In this document: positions 1 through 6,754 of the stretch, piece by piece | How positions within the stretch are numbered: the stretch's first letter is position 1 | Layout: every line of letters starts with the position of its first letter | Source: Eubacteriaceae bacterium CHKCI004 | GTDB taxonomy: Bacteria > Bacillota > Clostridia > Lachnospirales > Lachnospiraceae | Reading direction: 5' to 3' | DNA: 64,000 bases | Assembly: GCA_900016875.1 (NCBI GenBank) | Contig: FCNR01000066.1 | Coordinates: forward strand, 1-64,000 | Translations under genes and position numbers: made by a program | Notes under the pieces: model-generated | Database searches by the model: none | What the model was told of the DNA's origin: nothing | What the model saw: the letters and a program-made list of their open reading frames with translations, nothing else

Positions 1-100
1 GCTTCAAAATTATATCTATGGCGGCGTGACGAATGACAACCTTGCAAAAGGCGTTAAAGGTGTACTGGATATGCACTTTGTAGGCTTCATCTTCGGTCAT
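1..100 (-). CDS. Sigma-70-like protein of mobile elements, N-terminal part only
   Basis: The reading frame opens with ATG at 98-100 behind a purine-rich ribosome site and runs off the left edge after 33 residues (MTEDEAYKVHIQY..., ending in VVIRHAAIDIILK). This N-terminus resembles the small sigma-70-like (region 4 type) proteins that gut conjugative transposons carry near their regulatory and integrase genes. Only the first third is visible, so the helix-turn-helix cannot be checked. It lies downstream of an XRE regulator on the same strand, separated by about 160 bases of strongly structured DNA. Confidence 0.55.
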   Translation of the reverse strand, partial: MTEDEAYKVHIQYTFNAFCKVVIRHAAIDIILK

Positions 101-128
101 GGAAATTCCCCCTCTCTGATAATAGTGC

Positions 129-157
129 GGGGCGGCAGCACTCCTTGCTGTCGCCCC
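129..157. repeat. 12-bp hairpin upstream of the sigma-like gene
   Basis: GGGGCGGCAGCA (129-140) pairs with TGCTGTCGCCCC (146-157) with one G-T pair and a 5-base loop. No T-run follows on either strand, so it is not a textbook terminator. It sits 28 bases in front of the sigma-like start codon and could be an attenuator or operator. Confidence 0.5.
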
Positions 158-189
158 TTGATTGCCTACCAGCAAAGGCGGGCGGGGCT

Positions 190-232
190 GTCAACGGCGG
201 CGCGGTACGCGCCGTTCATCTTGACCGTTGAC
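190..232. repeat. Nested inverted repeats between the XRE and sigma-like genes
   Basis: GTCAACGG (190-197) is perfectly inverted at 225-232 (CCGTTGAC). Inside it a second palindrome, GGCGCG-GTA-CGCGCC (199-213), abuts the left arm. The cruciform-like block fills the non-coding gap 101-263 together with the 129-157 hairpin. Function unknown; a regulator site is possible. Confidence 0.5.
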
Positions 233-263
233 TGGCTCGGCTGGCTTTGCTATGACAATATAG

Positions 264-707
264 TTATTTCCAGTGCTTTAATTGCGAAAGGTACAAATCA
301 AACTGATTACGTCTGGTTTCTTCATCTGCGTTATCGGGATTTGGCATATTCGCAACCAGATAATCCAATAAAGATTCCTTGGATTGATATGCAAATTTCC
401 CATTAGCATAGCACCATTTACAATAGTCCTCGTTATAGCTTCCGTCTGGTTCTCGGCTAATCAGACCATCTTCATTCAATGGCATTCCGCAACACTGACA
501 AACAAGTTGCCGTGGAGAACCCAGAAGCGTATTGATTGACACATCAAAAACTCGTGATAACAGTTTTAAGGTATCTGTATTTGGCTGCGTTTCGCCTGTT
601 TCCCAGCGACTAACCGCCTGTCGGGTAACTTGCACACGTTCAGCCAGTTGTTCTTGCGTAAGGTTGTTTTTCTCGCGTAAATTTTTAAGAATACCTTGTA
701 TTTCCAT
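264..707 (-). CDS. XRE-family transcriptional regulator with C-terminal zinc-ribbon-like domain
   Basis: This 147-residue protein has an N-terminal HTH_3 domain (about residues 5-60; LTQEQLAERVQVTRQAVSRWE). A C-terminal domain of about 80 residues has cysteines in CQCCGMP and DYCKWCY, matching the putative zinc-ribbon domain often fused to this kind of HTH. Such proteins are DNA-binding repressors or activators of unknown ligand. The start follows AGGAGG at good spacing, with a clear promoter upstream. It lies beyond the break in maff2 and so probably belongs to a different insertion or to the far end of the ICE. Confidence 0.85.
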   Translation of the reverse strand: MEIQGILKNLREKNNLTQEQLAERVQVTRQAVSRWETGETQPNTDTLKLLSRVFDVSINTLLGSPRQLVCQCCGMPLNEDGLISREPDGSYNEDYCKWCYANGKFAYQSKESLLDYLVANMPNPDNADEETRRNQFDLYLSQLKHWK

Positions 708-737
708 GCCCGTCCCTCCTAAAGGTTGTTTTTACTC

Positions 738-766
738 ATTATAACTTCAAAATGGGGTTTTAACAA
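738..766 (-). promoter_or_regulatory. Sigma-A type promoter of the XRE gene
   Basis: On the minus strand TTGTTA (761-766) is followed after 17 bp by TATAAT (738-743), about 30 bases upstream of the XRE start codon. Confidence 0.6.
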
Positions 767-824
767 GCAACTCGCTGTTGCTGCGGAATAGTGGGCTGCT
801 GTCTATCAATTCTTATGTGTTACT

Positions 825-965
825 TTATGGCACATGAGCATTCGCACCGGGGTTGTCGTTGCCGTAACCTTCCAGCAGGTTGATGACACCCCAGATGCCG
901 AGACCAGCGCCCAGAGCGATAACGAGGGTCTGAAGAACGGTGATAGCCTGATTGAAAAATGCCAT
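825..965 (-). pseudogene. Truncated Maff2-family ICE membrane protein
   Basis: From ATG at 963-965 the frame reads MAFFNQAITVLQTLVIALG, then a glycine-rich membrane segment and GYGNDNPGA, the hallmark start of Maff2 small membrane proteins found after virD4 in Tn1549-like ICEs. Family members continue past NPGA for about 25 more residues with a second hydrophobic stretch. Here the similarity stops and the frame ends after NAHVP (46 residues). The break lies at about 842. From the ICE context it probably served the mating channel; the cut form is probably inactive. Confidence 0.7.
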
Positions 966-1010
966 AAATTATAGTTAGCCGGAATCATTTGAAAAGTTTG
1001 ATTTAGTCAT

Positions 1011-1147
1011 TCATAGGCATACAAAAGCCGGAACAATCGGCACCCGGTTTCCGGGGCCTGATTCCGGCTGTCCTCCTTTTTTCATTATTTTTTGGTGATT
1101 GTCCGCTTTGTACGCCGATGGCCCCATCCGGGGCGGTTGAGGCGGGT
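1011..1147 (-). pseudogene. 3' part of a small ICE ORF split by the IS110 element
   Basis: The frame ending at the TGA at 1011-1013 reads PPQPPRMGPSAYKADNHQK and ends PAFVCL. It has no start of its own inside the ICE. If the IS110-family element is removed at a shared TA dinucleotide, it joins in frame with the ORF that starts at 2720, giving a basic protein of about 65 residues between virD4 and maff2. Function unknown. Confidence 0.4.
1021..1068 (-). terminator. Terminator-like hairpin in front of maff2
   Basis: On the minus strand GCCGGAA (1062-1068) pairs with TTCCGGC (1027-1033); an inner CCCGG-aaa-CCGGG stem lies within, and TTTT follows. It overlaps the 3' part of the split small ORF and may attenuate transcription from virD4 into maff2. 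Confidence 0.4.
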
Positions 1148-1149
1148 AG

Positions 1150-1436
1150 ATAAGATCACTCCTATTACAATAAATTTGGACAGGAAAGCCGGACAGCCAG
1201 TCCGGCTTTCCCTCCATCTCGTGCCTAAGCTACAATGAGAGGAGCAACTGGCTGACCAATCACTCCTTGGGCTTGTATGTCCGTGTGAAAGACTGTTAGC
1301 CATCCTCTCGTTGCAGCGTTCGATTTAAGCAGGTTGAACCACCGGATGTCGGAGAGTTCGTGTCACACAATAGATTGAATCGGCAGCGAGAAAAGATGGA
1401 TTCCGGTTGCAGATTCTTTGTATTGGAGGAATGTGA
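1150..1436 (+). ncRNA. Probable IS110 bridge RNA in the left end
   Basis: IS110-group elements transcribe a structured bridge RNA from the left non-coding end; its loops pair with target and donor DNA to guide the recombinase. This stretch has the expected stem-loops. A perfect 12-bp stem lies at 1183-1194/1200-1211. A long stem at 1233-1243/1303-1313 continues into 1249-1255/1296-1302 and encloses a 40-base loop (1256-1295), the candidate target loop. A weaker stem at 1321-1325/1378-1382 encloses the candidate donor loop. Exact RNA ends and guides were not determined. Confidence 0.6.
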
Positions 1437-2645
1437 ATGAACTGCGTTGGCATCGATGTTTCCAAGGGTAAGAGCATGATTGCAGTCATGCGGCCCTTCG
1501 GAGAGGTAGTGGTTTCACCCTTTGAAGTACGTCACACCGCCAATGAACTGAGCGAGCTGGCAGGACTGCTCAAAAGCCTGGACGGCGAGACCCGTGTGGT
1601 GATGGAATCCACGGGTAATTACCATGCTCCGGTGGCCTGGCTGCTCCACGACGCGGGCCTTTATGTCTCGGTAGTCAATGCAATGCTGGTGCATGACTAC
1701 GGAAACAACAGTTTAAGACGGGCCAAAACCGACAAAAAGGATGCCGTAAAGCTGGCCAACTACGGTCTTGACCACTGGCTCACATTGCCGAGATATATCC
1801 CGGAGGAGGATACCCGACTCATGCTGAAAATCTGCTACCGGCAGTACCAACAGTATTCCAAAGTTCAGACCATGCTGAAGAATAACCTGATCTCCCTGCT
1901 GGACACCACCTTCCCAGACGCAAATCGCTTGTTTACCAGTCCGCCCCGCGCCGATGGCAGCGAGAAGTGGGTGGACTTTGTCGCTACTTTTTGGCATTGC
2001 GAGTGCGTTTGTGGCCGGTCTGAGAAGGCCTTTACTACCCAATACCAGAAGTGGTGCAGAAAGCACGGCTACAATTTCAGCGAGGATAAGGCGCTGGATA
2101 TTTATGCCTCTGCTTGCAGACACTTCGGTGTCATACCGAAAACGGATACGGCAAAACTTTTGGTAGAACAGGCCATTTCTCAACTCCAGACAACTTCTTC
2201 CGCGTTAGCTGCTCTCAAACAGGAGATGCAATCCCTGGCAGCTTCTCTGCCGGAGTATCCTGTAGTGATGGGGATGTTTGGTGTTGGCCCAACCCTCGGC
2301 CCTCAACTCCTGGCTGAAATTGGCGATGTACGCCGTTTTCATTCCAAAAAAGCGTTGGTTGCCTTTGCGGGTATTGACGCCCCGCCCTACCAATCCGGTC
2401 AAATAGATGTCCGTAGCCGTAGCATTTCCAAGCGAGGATCTGCCTCACTGCGCAGGACGCTCTTTCTGGTGATGAGCGTCATCCTGCAATGTGCTCCAAT
2501 AGACGAGCCGGTGTACCAGTTCATGGACAAGAAACGCTCTGAAGGCAAGCCATATCGTGTCTACATGATGGCCTCTGCCAACAAGTTCCTGCGCATCTAC
2601 TACGCTTCTGTGAAAGCCTACTTGGAATCCCTGGAGCACGACTGA
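1437..2645 (+). CDS. IS110-family transposase (DEDD recombinase)
   Basis: The 402-residue protein opens with the RuvC-like DEDD domain (GIDVSKGKS, VMESTGNYH, KTDKKDA). Its C-terminal Transposase_20 domain (about 270-370) has the helix-hairpin-helix GVGPTLGPQLLAEIGD and AFAGIDAPPYQSG, and the conserved serine region near RSRSISKRGSASLRR. It would catalyse bridge-RNA-guided strand exchange. The start follows GGAGG with normal spacing. Length is normal and no frameshift is seen, so it looks active. It is the only large plus-strand gene in the ICE part. Confidence 0.93.
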   Translation: MNCVGIDVSKGKSMIAVMRPFGEVVVSPFEVRHTANELSELAGLLKSLDGETRVVMESTGNYHAPVAWLLHDAGLYVSVVNAMLVHDYGNNSLRRAKTDKKDAVKLANYGLDHWLTLPRYIPEEDTRLMLKICYRQYQQYSKVQTMLKNNLISLLDTTFPDANRLFTSPPRADGSEKWVDFVATFWHCECVCGRSEKAFTTQYQKWCRKHGYNFSEDKALDIYASACRHFGVIPKTDTAKLLVEQAISQLQTTSSALAALKQEMQSLAASLPEYPVVMGMFGVGPTLGPQLLAEIGDVRRFHSKKALVAFAGIDAPPYQSGQIDVRSRSISKRGSASLRRTLFLVMSVILQCAPIDEPVYQFMDKKRSEGKPYRVYMMASANKFLRIYYASVKAYLESLEHD

Positions 2646-2648
2646 TTT

Positions 2649-2720
2649 TTACACTCTATACCATCTGGCTGGCCGCCGTTTTAATTTTGAGATGCTCAGC
2701 GGCTTGATTTTGTATTGCAT
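2649..2720 (-). pseudogene. 5' part of a small ICE ORF split by the IS110 element
   Basis: Behind GGAGGCGA, an ATG at 2718-2720 opens a short basic frame (MQYKIKPLSISKLKRRPARW, then YRV and a stop) that runs into the right end of the IS element. The last three codons are supplied by IS DNA. It lies 70 bases downstream of virD4 and pairs with the fragment at 1011-1147. Confidence 0.45.
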
Positions 2721-2791
2721 TTTTTCGCCTCCCTAAAAATCTGAAATTTCTACTTGACTTTTATTAGCAGGTCTTTCACAGCGGAACAGAT

Positions 2792-3605
2792 TTACACGCC
2801 CTCTGCGTCTACTTCATACACATCGTAGACCTCGTTGGGCTTGAGCTTGAGCCGGGTGGACAGGAACGCCTCGATGTCAAAGGCGTTCTTGGGGTCCGCG
2901 TCGGCGGTGTACGGGTAATTGGGGTGCTTGGTGATGTCGTACTTGTCCGAGAGGAAAGGCCGCACACCGCGCAGCTGGAGGATACACTTGCCGCCGTCCA
3001 TGACGGCCAGTTCATCCTGGCTCATAAGCTCTTTGCCGAGCTTTTGGTAGTTAAGAGAATGGGATGTCTCGCGGCCCCGGCTCTCGCCGGTGTTGTAGGT
3101 GTCGATGGTCTCCTTGCCCAGCACGGCGGCCAGCTCCTTGAGGGTTGTCGGCTCTTTGCCGCCCAGGAAGATGGAGGTATCCATGTTGCCGATGATGGTA
3201 TCGGCGTTGTCCTTGTAGATAGCTTTGAGCTGGGACTGTGCTTGCAGCACCAGGCAGGCGGAAATCTCACGGCTTCGGATGGTGGCAACCAGCTTTTCCA
3301 GCCGAGGGATCTGTCCAATATTGGCGGCCTCGTCAATGAGGCACCGCACATGGACCGGCAGCCGCCCGCCGTACACATCGTCCGCTTTTTCGCAGAGCAG
3401 ATTGAACAGCTGGGTGTAGCACATGGAGATCAGGAAGTTAAAGCTATCGTCCGTGTCGCTCATAATCAAGAACAAGGCGGTTTTCCGGTCTCCCAGGGTA
3501 TCCAGCTCCAGCTCGTCGTAGGCCGTGACCTCCCGCAGCTCCGCGATGTCGAACACGGCAAGGCGCGCACCGCAGGAAATCAGGATGGATTTTGCGGTTT
3601 TGCCC
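2792..3605 (-). pseudogene. virD4: VirD4 coupling protein, C-terminal part cut off by the IME
   Basis: The frame reads SGKTAKSILISCGARLAVFDIAEL from the IME edge onward, then the Walker B region VRCLIDEAANIGQIPRL and the TraG/VirD4 C-terminal motifs (SACLVLQAQSQLKAIYKDN, GNMDTSIFLGG), ending at 2792. About 270 residues lie here. The N-terminal part with Walker A lies at 19078-20102. VirD4 is the inner-membrane ATPase that passes the relaxosome to the type IV channel. With Walker A and Walker B separated, no working protein is made unless the IME leaves. A GTG at 3556 could start a fragment but lacks a good ribosome site. Confidence 0.88.
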
Positions 3606-3621
3606 GAAACGAGTTGTCAAG

Positions 3622-3634
3622 GACTTTTTAATCA
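3622..3634. repeat. Left recombinase arm of the IME
   Basis: GACTTTTTAATCA on the plus strand, 16 bases inside the CCCG core at 3603-3606. It matches, with one difference, the minus-strand GACTTCTTAATCA at 19048-19060 near the other end. Probable binding half-site of the serine recombinase. Confidence 0.55.
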
Positions 3635-3652
3635 AATTCACAAAAAAGCTAC

Positions 3653-3689
3653 AAAAAAAGTGCCAGAAGCACTCTCATGCTCCTGACAC
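3653..3689 (-). terminator. Intrinsic terminator at the left end of the IME
   Basis: On the minus strand a 12-bp stem (3678-3689 with 3660-3671, two G-T pairs, 6-base loop) is followed by seven T. It ends transcription of the IME's last gene before the virD4 remnant. Confidence 0.8.
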
Positions 3690-3703
3690 TCAGGCGGGTG
3701 GGG

Positions 3704-4075
3704 TTACTTTTCCCCGGCAAGGATTTTTTCACAAACGGTCTGGTATTCCGGCAACCGTTCAAGGAAGGGCTGCCAGCGCCGCTTTATCTCGGCCAATTCC
3801 AGAGGGTCGGCGGTCTGTTCGGTGTGGTCGTTGCCGGTCATCTGCAACACATCCATCGACACTTCGGAAAACAGTATCCGGGCAAGCTGCTCGGCGGTAT
3901 AGACGATTACATTCTCCGCAATATACCGTTTCTCCGCGCCGATTTTTAGCAGCAGATAGCCCAGCTTGTCAGACCAGAACCATTCCAGATACGGGCTTTC
4001 CCGGATGTAGTCGGCAAACACCGCGTAAACCCTCTCAATCTCTTTCTTTTCCGTTTCTTCGTACAGCATTTTCAT
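3704..4075 (-). CDS. Hypothetical protein of IMEs
   Basis: A 123-residue acidic, mainly helical protein (MKMLYEETEKKEIERVYAVF..., WFWSDKLGYLLLKIG). No membrane segment, signal peptide or metal motif is seen, and I do not recognise the family. AGGAGG precedes the ATG. It is the last gene of the minus-strand IME operon, followed at once by a strong terminator and preceded by tnpW, so a role in element maintenance or transfer is possible but unproven. Confidence 0.7.
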   Translation of the reverse strand: MKMLYEETEKKEIERVYAVFADYIRESPYLEWFWSDKLGYLLLKIGAEKRYIAENVIVYTAEQLARILFSEVSMDVLQMTGNDHTEQTADPLELAEIKRRWQPFLERLPEYQTVCEKILAGEK

Positions 4076-4147
4076 GTCCTCCTTGGCTAAAAGTTTTGGT
4101 GTGTACCATCATCAGTTTAACACAAGGCGGCTGGCTTTATCAGCCGG

Positions 4148-4339
4148 TCACATCTGCTGTATCTCGTTTTTGAGCATACGCTTGATTTTGTCGCTCATGG
4201 TTTCAGTGCTGGTATTGCTGAAATGGACGCGCACCTTGTAGGTGGTCTTGCCGATTTTCTTTACCAGCGCGGGGGCGTCCTCCGGCGCTCTGGCCGGGGT
4301 GGTGTCTACGGTCTGCATGGTACGGGTTTCTTCGCTCAT
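4148..4339 (-). CDS. tnpW: Transposon-encoded protein TnpW
   Basis: This 63-residue protein (MSEETRTMQTVDTTPARAPE, then VKKIGKTTYKVRVHFSNTSTETM and KIKRMLKNE) has the TnpW pattern: a variable proline-rich N-terminus and a conserved basic C-terminal half. TnpW is known from Tn4451-type elements and its role is not established. The start chosen follows AAAGGAGC; the upstream in-frame ATG lacks a ribosome site. It follows the helicase-loader gene after 44 bases. Confidence 0.8.
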   Translation of the reverse strand: MSEETRTMQTVDTTPARAPEDAPALVKKIGKTTYKVRVHFSNTSTETMSDKIKRMLKNEIQQM

Positions 4340-4383
4340 GGCGCTCCTTTCTCCGGGCGGGGCTGCGCCGTCCGGCAAAACAA

Positions 4384-5247
4384 TTATTCGCTCTTACGGT
4401 TTACAATATCTTTCGCCGCCTGCTTGGTGGCCCCGGCATTTTCCTCCCGGAAGTTCTTCCCGGCAAAGAGGATCGGGGCGCACCGTTCCAGGATACGGTC
4501 ATAGATACGGGCGTGGGCCAGGTCGGGCGGGTTCTTGAGTTCGGCCAGCTTCAGGTTGGTGGTGATTATCATGGGCCTGCGGCTGCGGTAGCGGCTGTCA
4601 ATGACGAAAAACATCTGCTCCATCGCATACTCGGTGCTGCGCTCCACACCCAAATCGTCAATGATGAGCAGGTCGTACTCGTCAAAGCTGGCGATAAAGT
4701 CGGCCCTGTCCTCGGAGAACATCCCCGTCAGGCGGTTCAGGATGGTGGGAAAGTTCGTCATCAGCACCGGCACATCCCGGTCAAGCAGGGCGTTGGCGAT
4801 ACAACCGGCGAAAAAGGACTTGCCGGTTCCCACATCCCCAAACAGCAGCAGGCCAGTGTTGTTTCGGTATGCCTCCTTCCAGTTCTCCACATAGGCGCGG
4901 GCCTTGTCCATCAGGGGATTTTGGCCGTTGTCGTTGGCAAAGGTGTAGTCGTACAGATAGCGGTCTTGCAGGCCCTGGGCCTTCCGGCGCTTGATACGCT
5001 CCATGCGGCGCTGCCGTTCCTCGGCGGCCTTGCGCTGTTCCTCGGCCTCCCGCTGGCACTGGCAGACACAGCGGGGCATGAAGTAGCCGGGTTTCCCAAA
5101 GCATGGCACAACGGTCTGCCTCTGGCCGCCGCACTTCTTACAGTGAATGAGGCCGTCTGCCGGGTCTATGTACTCGTCCCCGGCCAGCTCCACACCGGCG
5201 GCTGCCTTGTCGATCAGCGCCCGGATTTCTGCTGTAATCTCAATCAT
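4384..5247 (-). CDS. DnaC/IstB-like AAA+ ATP-binding protein
   Basis: The 287-residue protein has a zinc-binding-like N-terminal part (HCKKCGG, then PRCVCQCQREAEE), a coiled stretch (about 70-95), Walker A GDVGTGKSF (about 137-145) and Walker B LLIIDDLG (about 197-204), then the sensor region MIITTNLKL. This is the layout of phage and plasmid helicase loaders. It overlaps the replication initiator gene by 4 bases (ATGA), so the two are translated together and probably start replication of the excised circle by loading the host helicase. Confidence 0.88.
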   Translation of the reverse strand: MIEITAEIRALIDKAAAGVELAGDEYIDPADGLIHCKKCGGQRQTVVPCFGKPGYFMPRCVCQCQREAEEQRKAAEERQRRMERIKRRKAQGLQDRYLYDYTFANDNGQNPLMDKARAYVENWKEAYRNNTGLLLFGDVGTGKSFFAGCIANALLDRDVPVLMTNFPTILNRLTGMFSEDRADFIASFDEYDLLIIDDLGVERSTEYAMEQMFFVIDSRYRSRRPMIITTNLKLAELKNPPDLAHARIYDRILERCAPILFAGKNFREENAGATKQAAKDIVNRKSE

Positions 5248-5978
5248 ACGGTTTCATCCTCCTTTACGCTGTAATCCCGGTTGCGGGTGGGCGGGGCCGC
5301 TTTCCTGGCGTCCTCACCGGCCCAGCGCCGGATGGTGGCGGCATGGCTCTGATACCGCTTGCCGGTAGAAGCCATGTACTCGGACAGCTTTTCGATGTAC
5401 TGGCCCCATACGGTGGGAAAGCTGGCCTGCAAGTCTGCCAGTTCCTCGTCCGTCAGGAAAACATTCTGGTAACGGCCATAGGCGCGGGCGGGGTGTCCCT
5501 TCTCTATCTCTCTCTTTATCTCTATCTCTTTCTCTAACTCTATCTCTATCTCTGGTGGACGAATGTCGGACAAATGTCCGCCGTTTGTCCGGGGCGCGGA
5601 AAGAGCCTTGTTTTGGAGCCTTGCCGCCCGCTTTCGCTCGGCCTCGGTAGAGGACTGGCCGATCAGCAGCTCGATATTGCTCATGTAAAAAGTGCCGCTG
5701 TCCAGCACTTCCACAAGGCCCAGCTTCAGGAAGATTTGCAAGGCCCTCTCCACAGTACCGATCTGCTGGCGGGTGATGGTGGCGATCATCTGCGCCGTGT
5801 AGGGGATATTCTCGTCAAGCTGAAGCCGCCCGCCGTGTTTCAGAGATTTCAAATACAGCTTGAGCAGGATGTTGGAGTACAGAACACCGTCCTGCATACT
5901 TTCCAGCAGCACGATGGAGTCATCGTCAAAATAGTTCTCTTTGAGTTTCAGGTAGTAATATTTTCGGTTGTCTGACAT
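5244..5978 (-). CDS. Replication initiator with phage replisome organizer N-terminal domain
   Basis: In this 244-residue protein, residues 1-120 (YYYLKLKENYFDDDSIVLLESM, then GVLYSNILLKLYLKSLK and IPYTAQMIATIT) match the winged-helix Phage_rep_org_N family. The middle holds a highly charged EIEIELEKEIEIK stretch encoded by a pyrimidine microsatellite. The C-terminal part (WGQYIEKLSEYMASTGK) resembles DnaD-like replisome organisers. It starts behind AAGGAGG and heads the replication pair with the DnaC-like gene. The origin may lie within or near this gene. Confidence 0.82.
   Translation of the reverse strand: MSDNRKYYYLKLKENYFDDDSIVLLESMQDGVLYSNILLKLYLKSLKHGGRLQLDENIPYTAQMIATITRQQIGTVERALQIFLKLGLVEVLDSGTFYMSNIELLIGQSSTEAERKRAARLQNKALSAPRTNGGHLSDIRPPEIEIELEKEIEIKREIEKGHPARAYGRYQNVFLTDEELADLQASFPTVWGQYIEKLSEYMASTGKRYQSHAATIRRWAGEDARKAAPPTRNRDYSVKEDETV
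5500..5553. repeat. TCTCTA-type microsatellite inside the replication initiator
   Basis: About 54 bases of near-pure pyrimidine repeats built from TCTATC and TCTCTT units. It encodes the alternating Glu/Ile stretch of the initiator. Slippage in units of six would keep the frame. Confidence 0.7.
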
Positions 5979-6092
5979 AGGGTTCCTCCTTGGGGTTTAT
6001 TTCAGGGGTCTGTACGCCTTTAGAGGGCTGTTTTGGGGGCCAGAGGATAAATCTATCAGGCCCCCAGCGACACCCTCGAAAAAGTCCTTGAT

Positions 6093-6491
6093 TTACAAGG
6101 GTTTTTCAGCCCCTAAATGCGTAGAAAGGTAGTATCTTTTCCGCTGTCGTTCTGCCTCTTTGCGGCGGCGTACCTGAACAGCACATTCCGGGCAGTATTT
6201 GGCCCGGTTGGAGCCGGGGGTGAACAGCGCCCCGCAGACGGCGCACCGCTTGGCGTCCAGGCGGTGGAACAGGGCCGTTTCCAGTTCCCTGTCCAGCGGC
6301 AGCACCGCCGCCCGGAACCACCGGCACAACAGGGAGTAGGAAATGGACTGGACGCAGACACATTCCTCCCCATCATCCAGCGCGATACAGTGGCCGCCGT
6401 CATAGTTGCAGCACTCATGTACCAGCCGCCGCGCTCTGCGGTACTGGCGGTAGTCCATGACGGGGACGGGTTCAGGCTTGCTTTTTTTCAT
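6093..6491 (-). CDS. Cysteine-rich VLP domain protein
   Basis: This 132-residue protein has the Cys_rich_VLP signature: VHECCNYDGGHCIALDDGE, CVCVQSISYSLLCRWFRAAV, then LPLD. A second zinc-ribbon-like part follows (CAVCGALFTPGSNRAKYCPEC), with a basic tail. The family is common in Tn4451-like IMEs and its function is unknown; it probably binds zinc and nucleic acid. The start used (MKKSKPEPVPVMDYRQY) agrees with homologs; the longer frame would read through the previous gene. It overlaps that gene by 20 bases. Confidence 0.8.
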   Translation of the reverse strand: MKKSKPEPVPVMDYRQYRRARRLVHECCNYDGGHCIALDDGEECVCVQSISYSLLCRWFRAAVLPLDRELETALFHRLDAKRCAVCGALFTPGSNRAKYCPECAVQVRRRKEAERQRKRYYLSTHLGAEKPL

Positions 6492-6648
6492 GCTGGCACT
6501 TCCCACACCCGCCGCAGTTGCCGCAGCCCTGGCAGGCATGGGCCTCCGGCTCCGGGCCGGTGGGCGCGTCTGCCGATTCCGGCTGCAAGAGGGCAAGGGG
6601 CAGGCGGATATTCAGGTGGATAGTGACGGGCAAAATAATTTGCTTCAT
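6472..6648 (-). CDS. Small protein with C-terminal cysteine knuckle
   Basis: A 58-residue protein: a hydrophobic beta-like N-terminus (MKQIILPVTIHLNIRLPLAL), a proline-rich linker and a compact CQGCGNCGGCGKCQH end that could bind zinc or an iron-sulfur centre. GAAGGAGG precedes the ATG. It begins the minus-strand replication operon and overlaps the Cys_rich_VLP gene. It faces the divergent toxin-antitoxin operon across a region with repeated operators. Family not recognised with certainty. Confidence 0.7.
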   Translation of the reverse strand: MKQIILPVTIHLNIRLPLALLQPESADAPTGPEPEAHACQGCGNCGGCGKCQHEKKQA

Positions 6649-6683
6649 ACAGTGACCTCCTTCAATGAATTTACTGTTAAATA

Positions 6684-6725
6684 TTCGTGCAAAGTATTGT
6701 TTTCTTCGTGCAAATGGCATATACT
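6684..6725 (+). promoter_or_regulatory. Promoter and twin operator of the toxin-antitoxin operon
   Basis: TTGTTT (6697-6702) and TATACT (6720-6725) are 17 bp apart, 30 bases before the antitoxin start. Two identical TTCGTGCAAA decamers (6684-6693 and 6705-6714), exactly 21 bp apart, flank and overlap the -35 box on the same face of the helix. This fits autorepression by the RelB-like antitoxin; it may also affect the divergent gene at 6648. Confidence 0.65.
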
Positions 6726-6754
6726 AAAAGTACCAGCAGAAAGGGGTTGATGAT

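Larger units (their letters stand above)
1148..2659 (+). mobile_element. IS110-family insertion sequence, about 1.5 kb
   Basis: One transposase gene (1437-2645) with a long non-coding left end (about 290 bases) and a very short right end, the layout of the IS110 group. There are no terminal inverted repeats, as usual for the family. Boundaries are inferred: joining the flanks at TA (1147-1148 and 2659-2660) restores a continuous ORF on the minus strand. A shift of a few bases is possible. Confidence 0.75.

Noticed and set aside
842-850. A group II intron 5' end (GTGCG) at the maff2 break
   Set aside because: GTGCGAA also fits ordinary maff2 codons, and no intron domain V or reverse transcriptase was seen in the 840 bases to the left.
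806-988. A 60-codon ORF over the maff2 region
   Set aside because: It is in a different frame from the recognisable MAFFNQAITVLQ reading.
2924-3631. A 235-codon open frame on the plus strand
   Set aside because: Antisense to the VirD4 remnant and crosses the IME boundary.
4513-5274. A 253-codon open frame on the plus strand
   Set aside because: Antisense to the DnaC-like gene, with no domain of its own.
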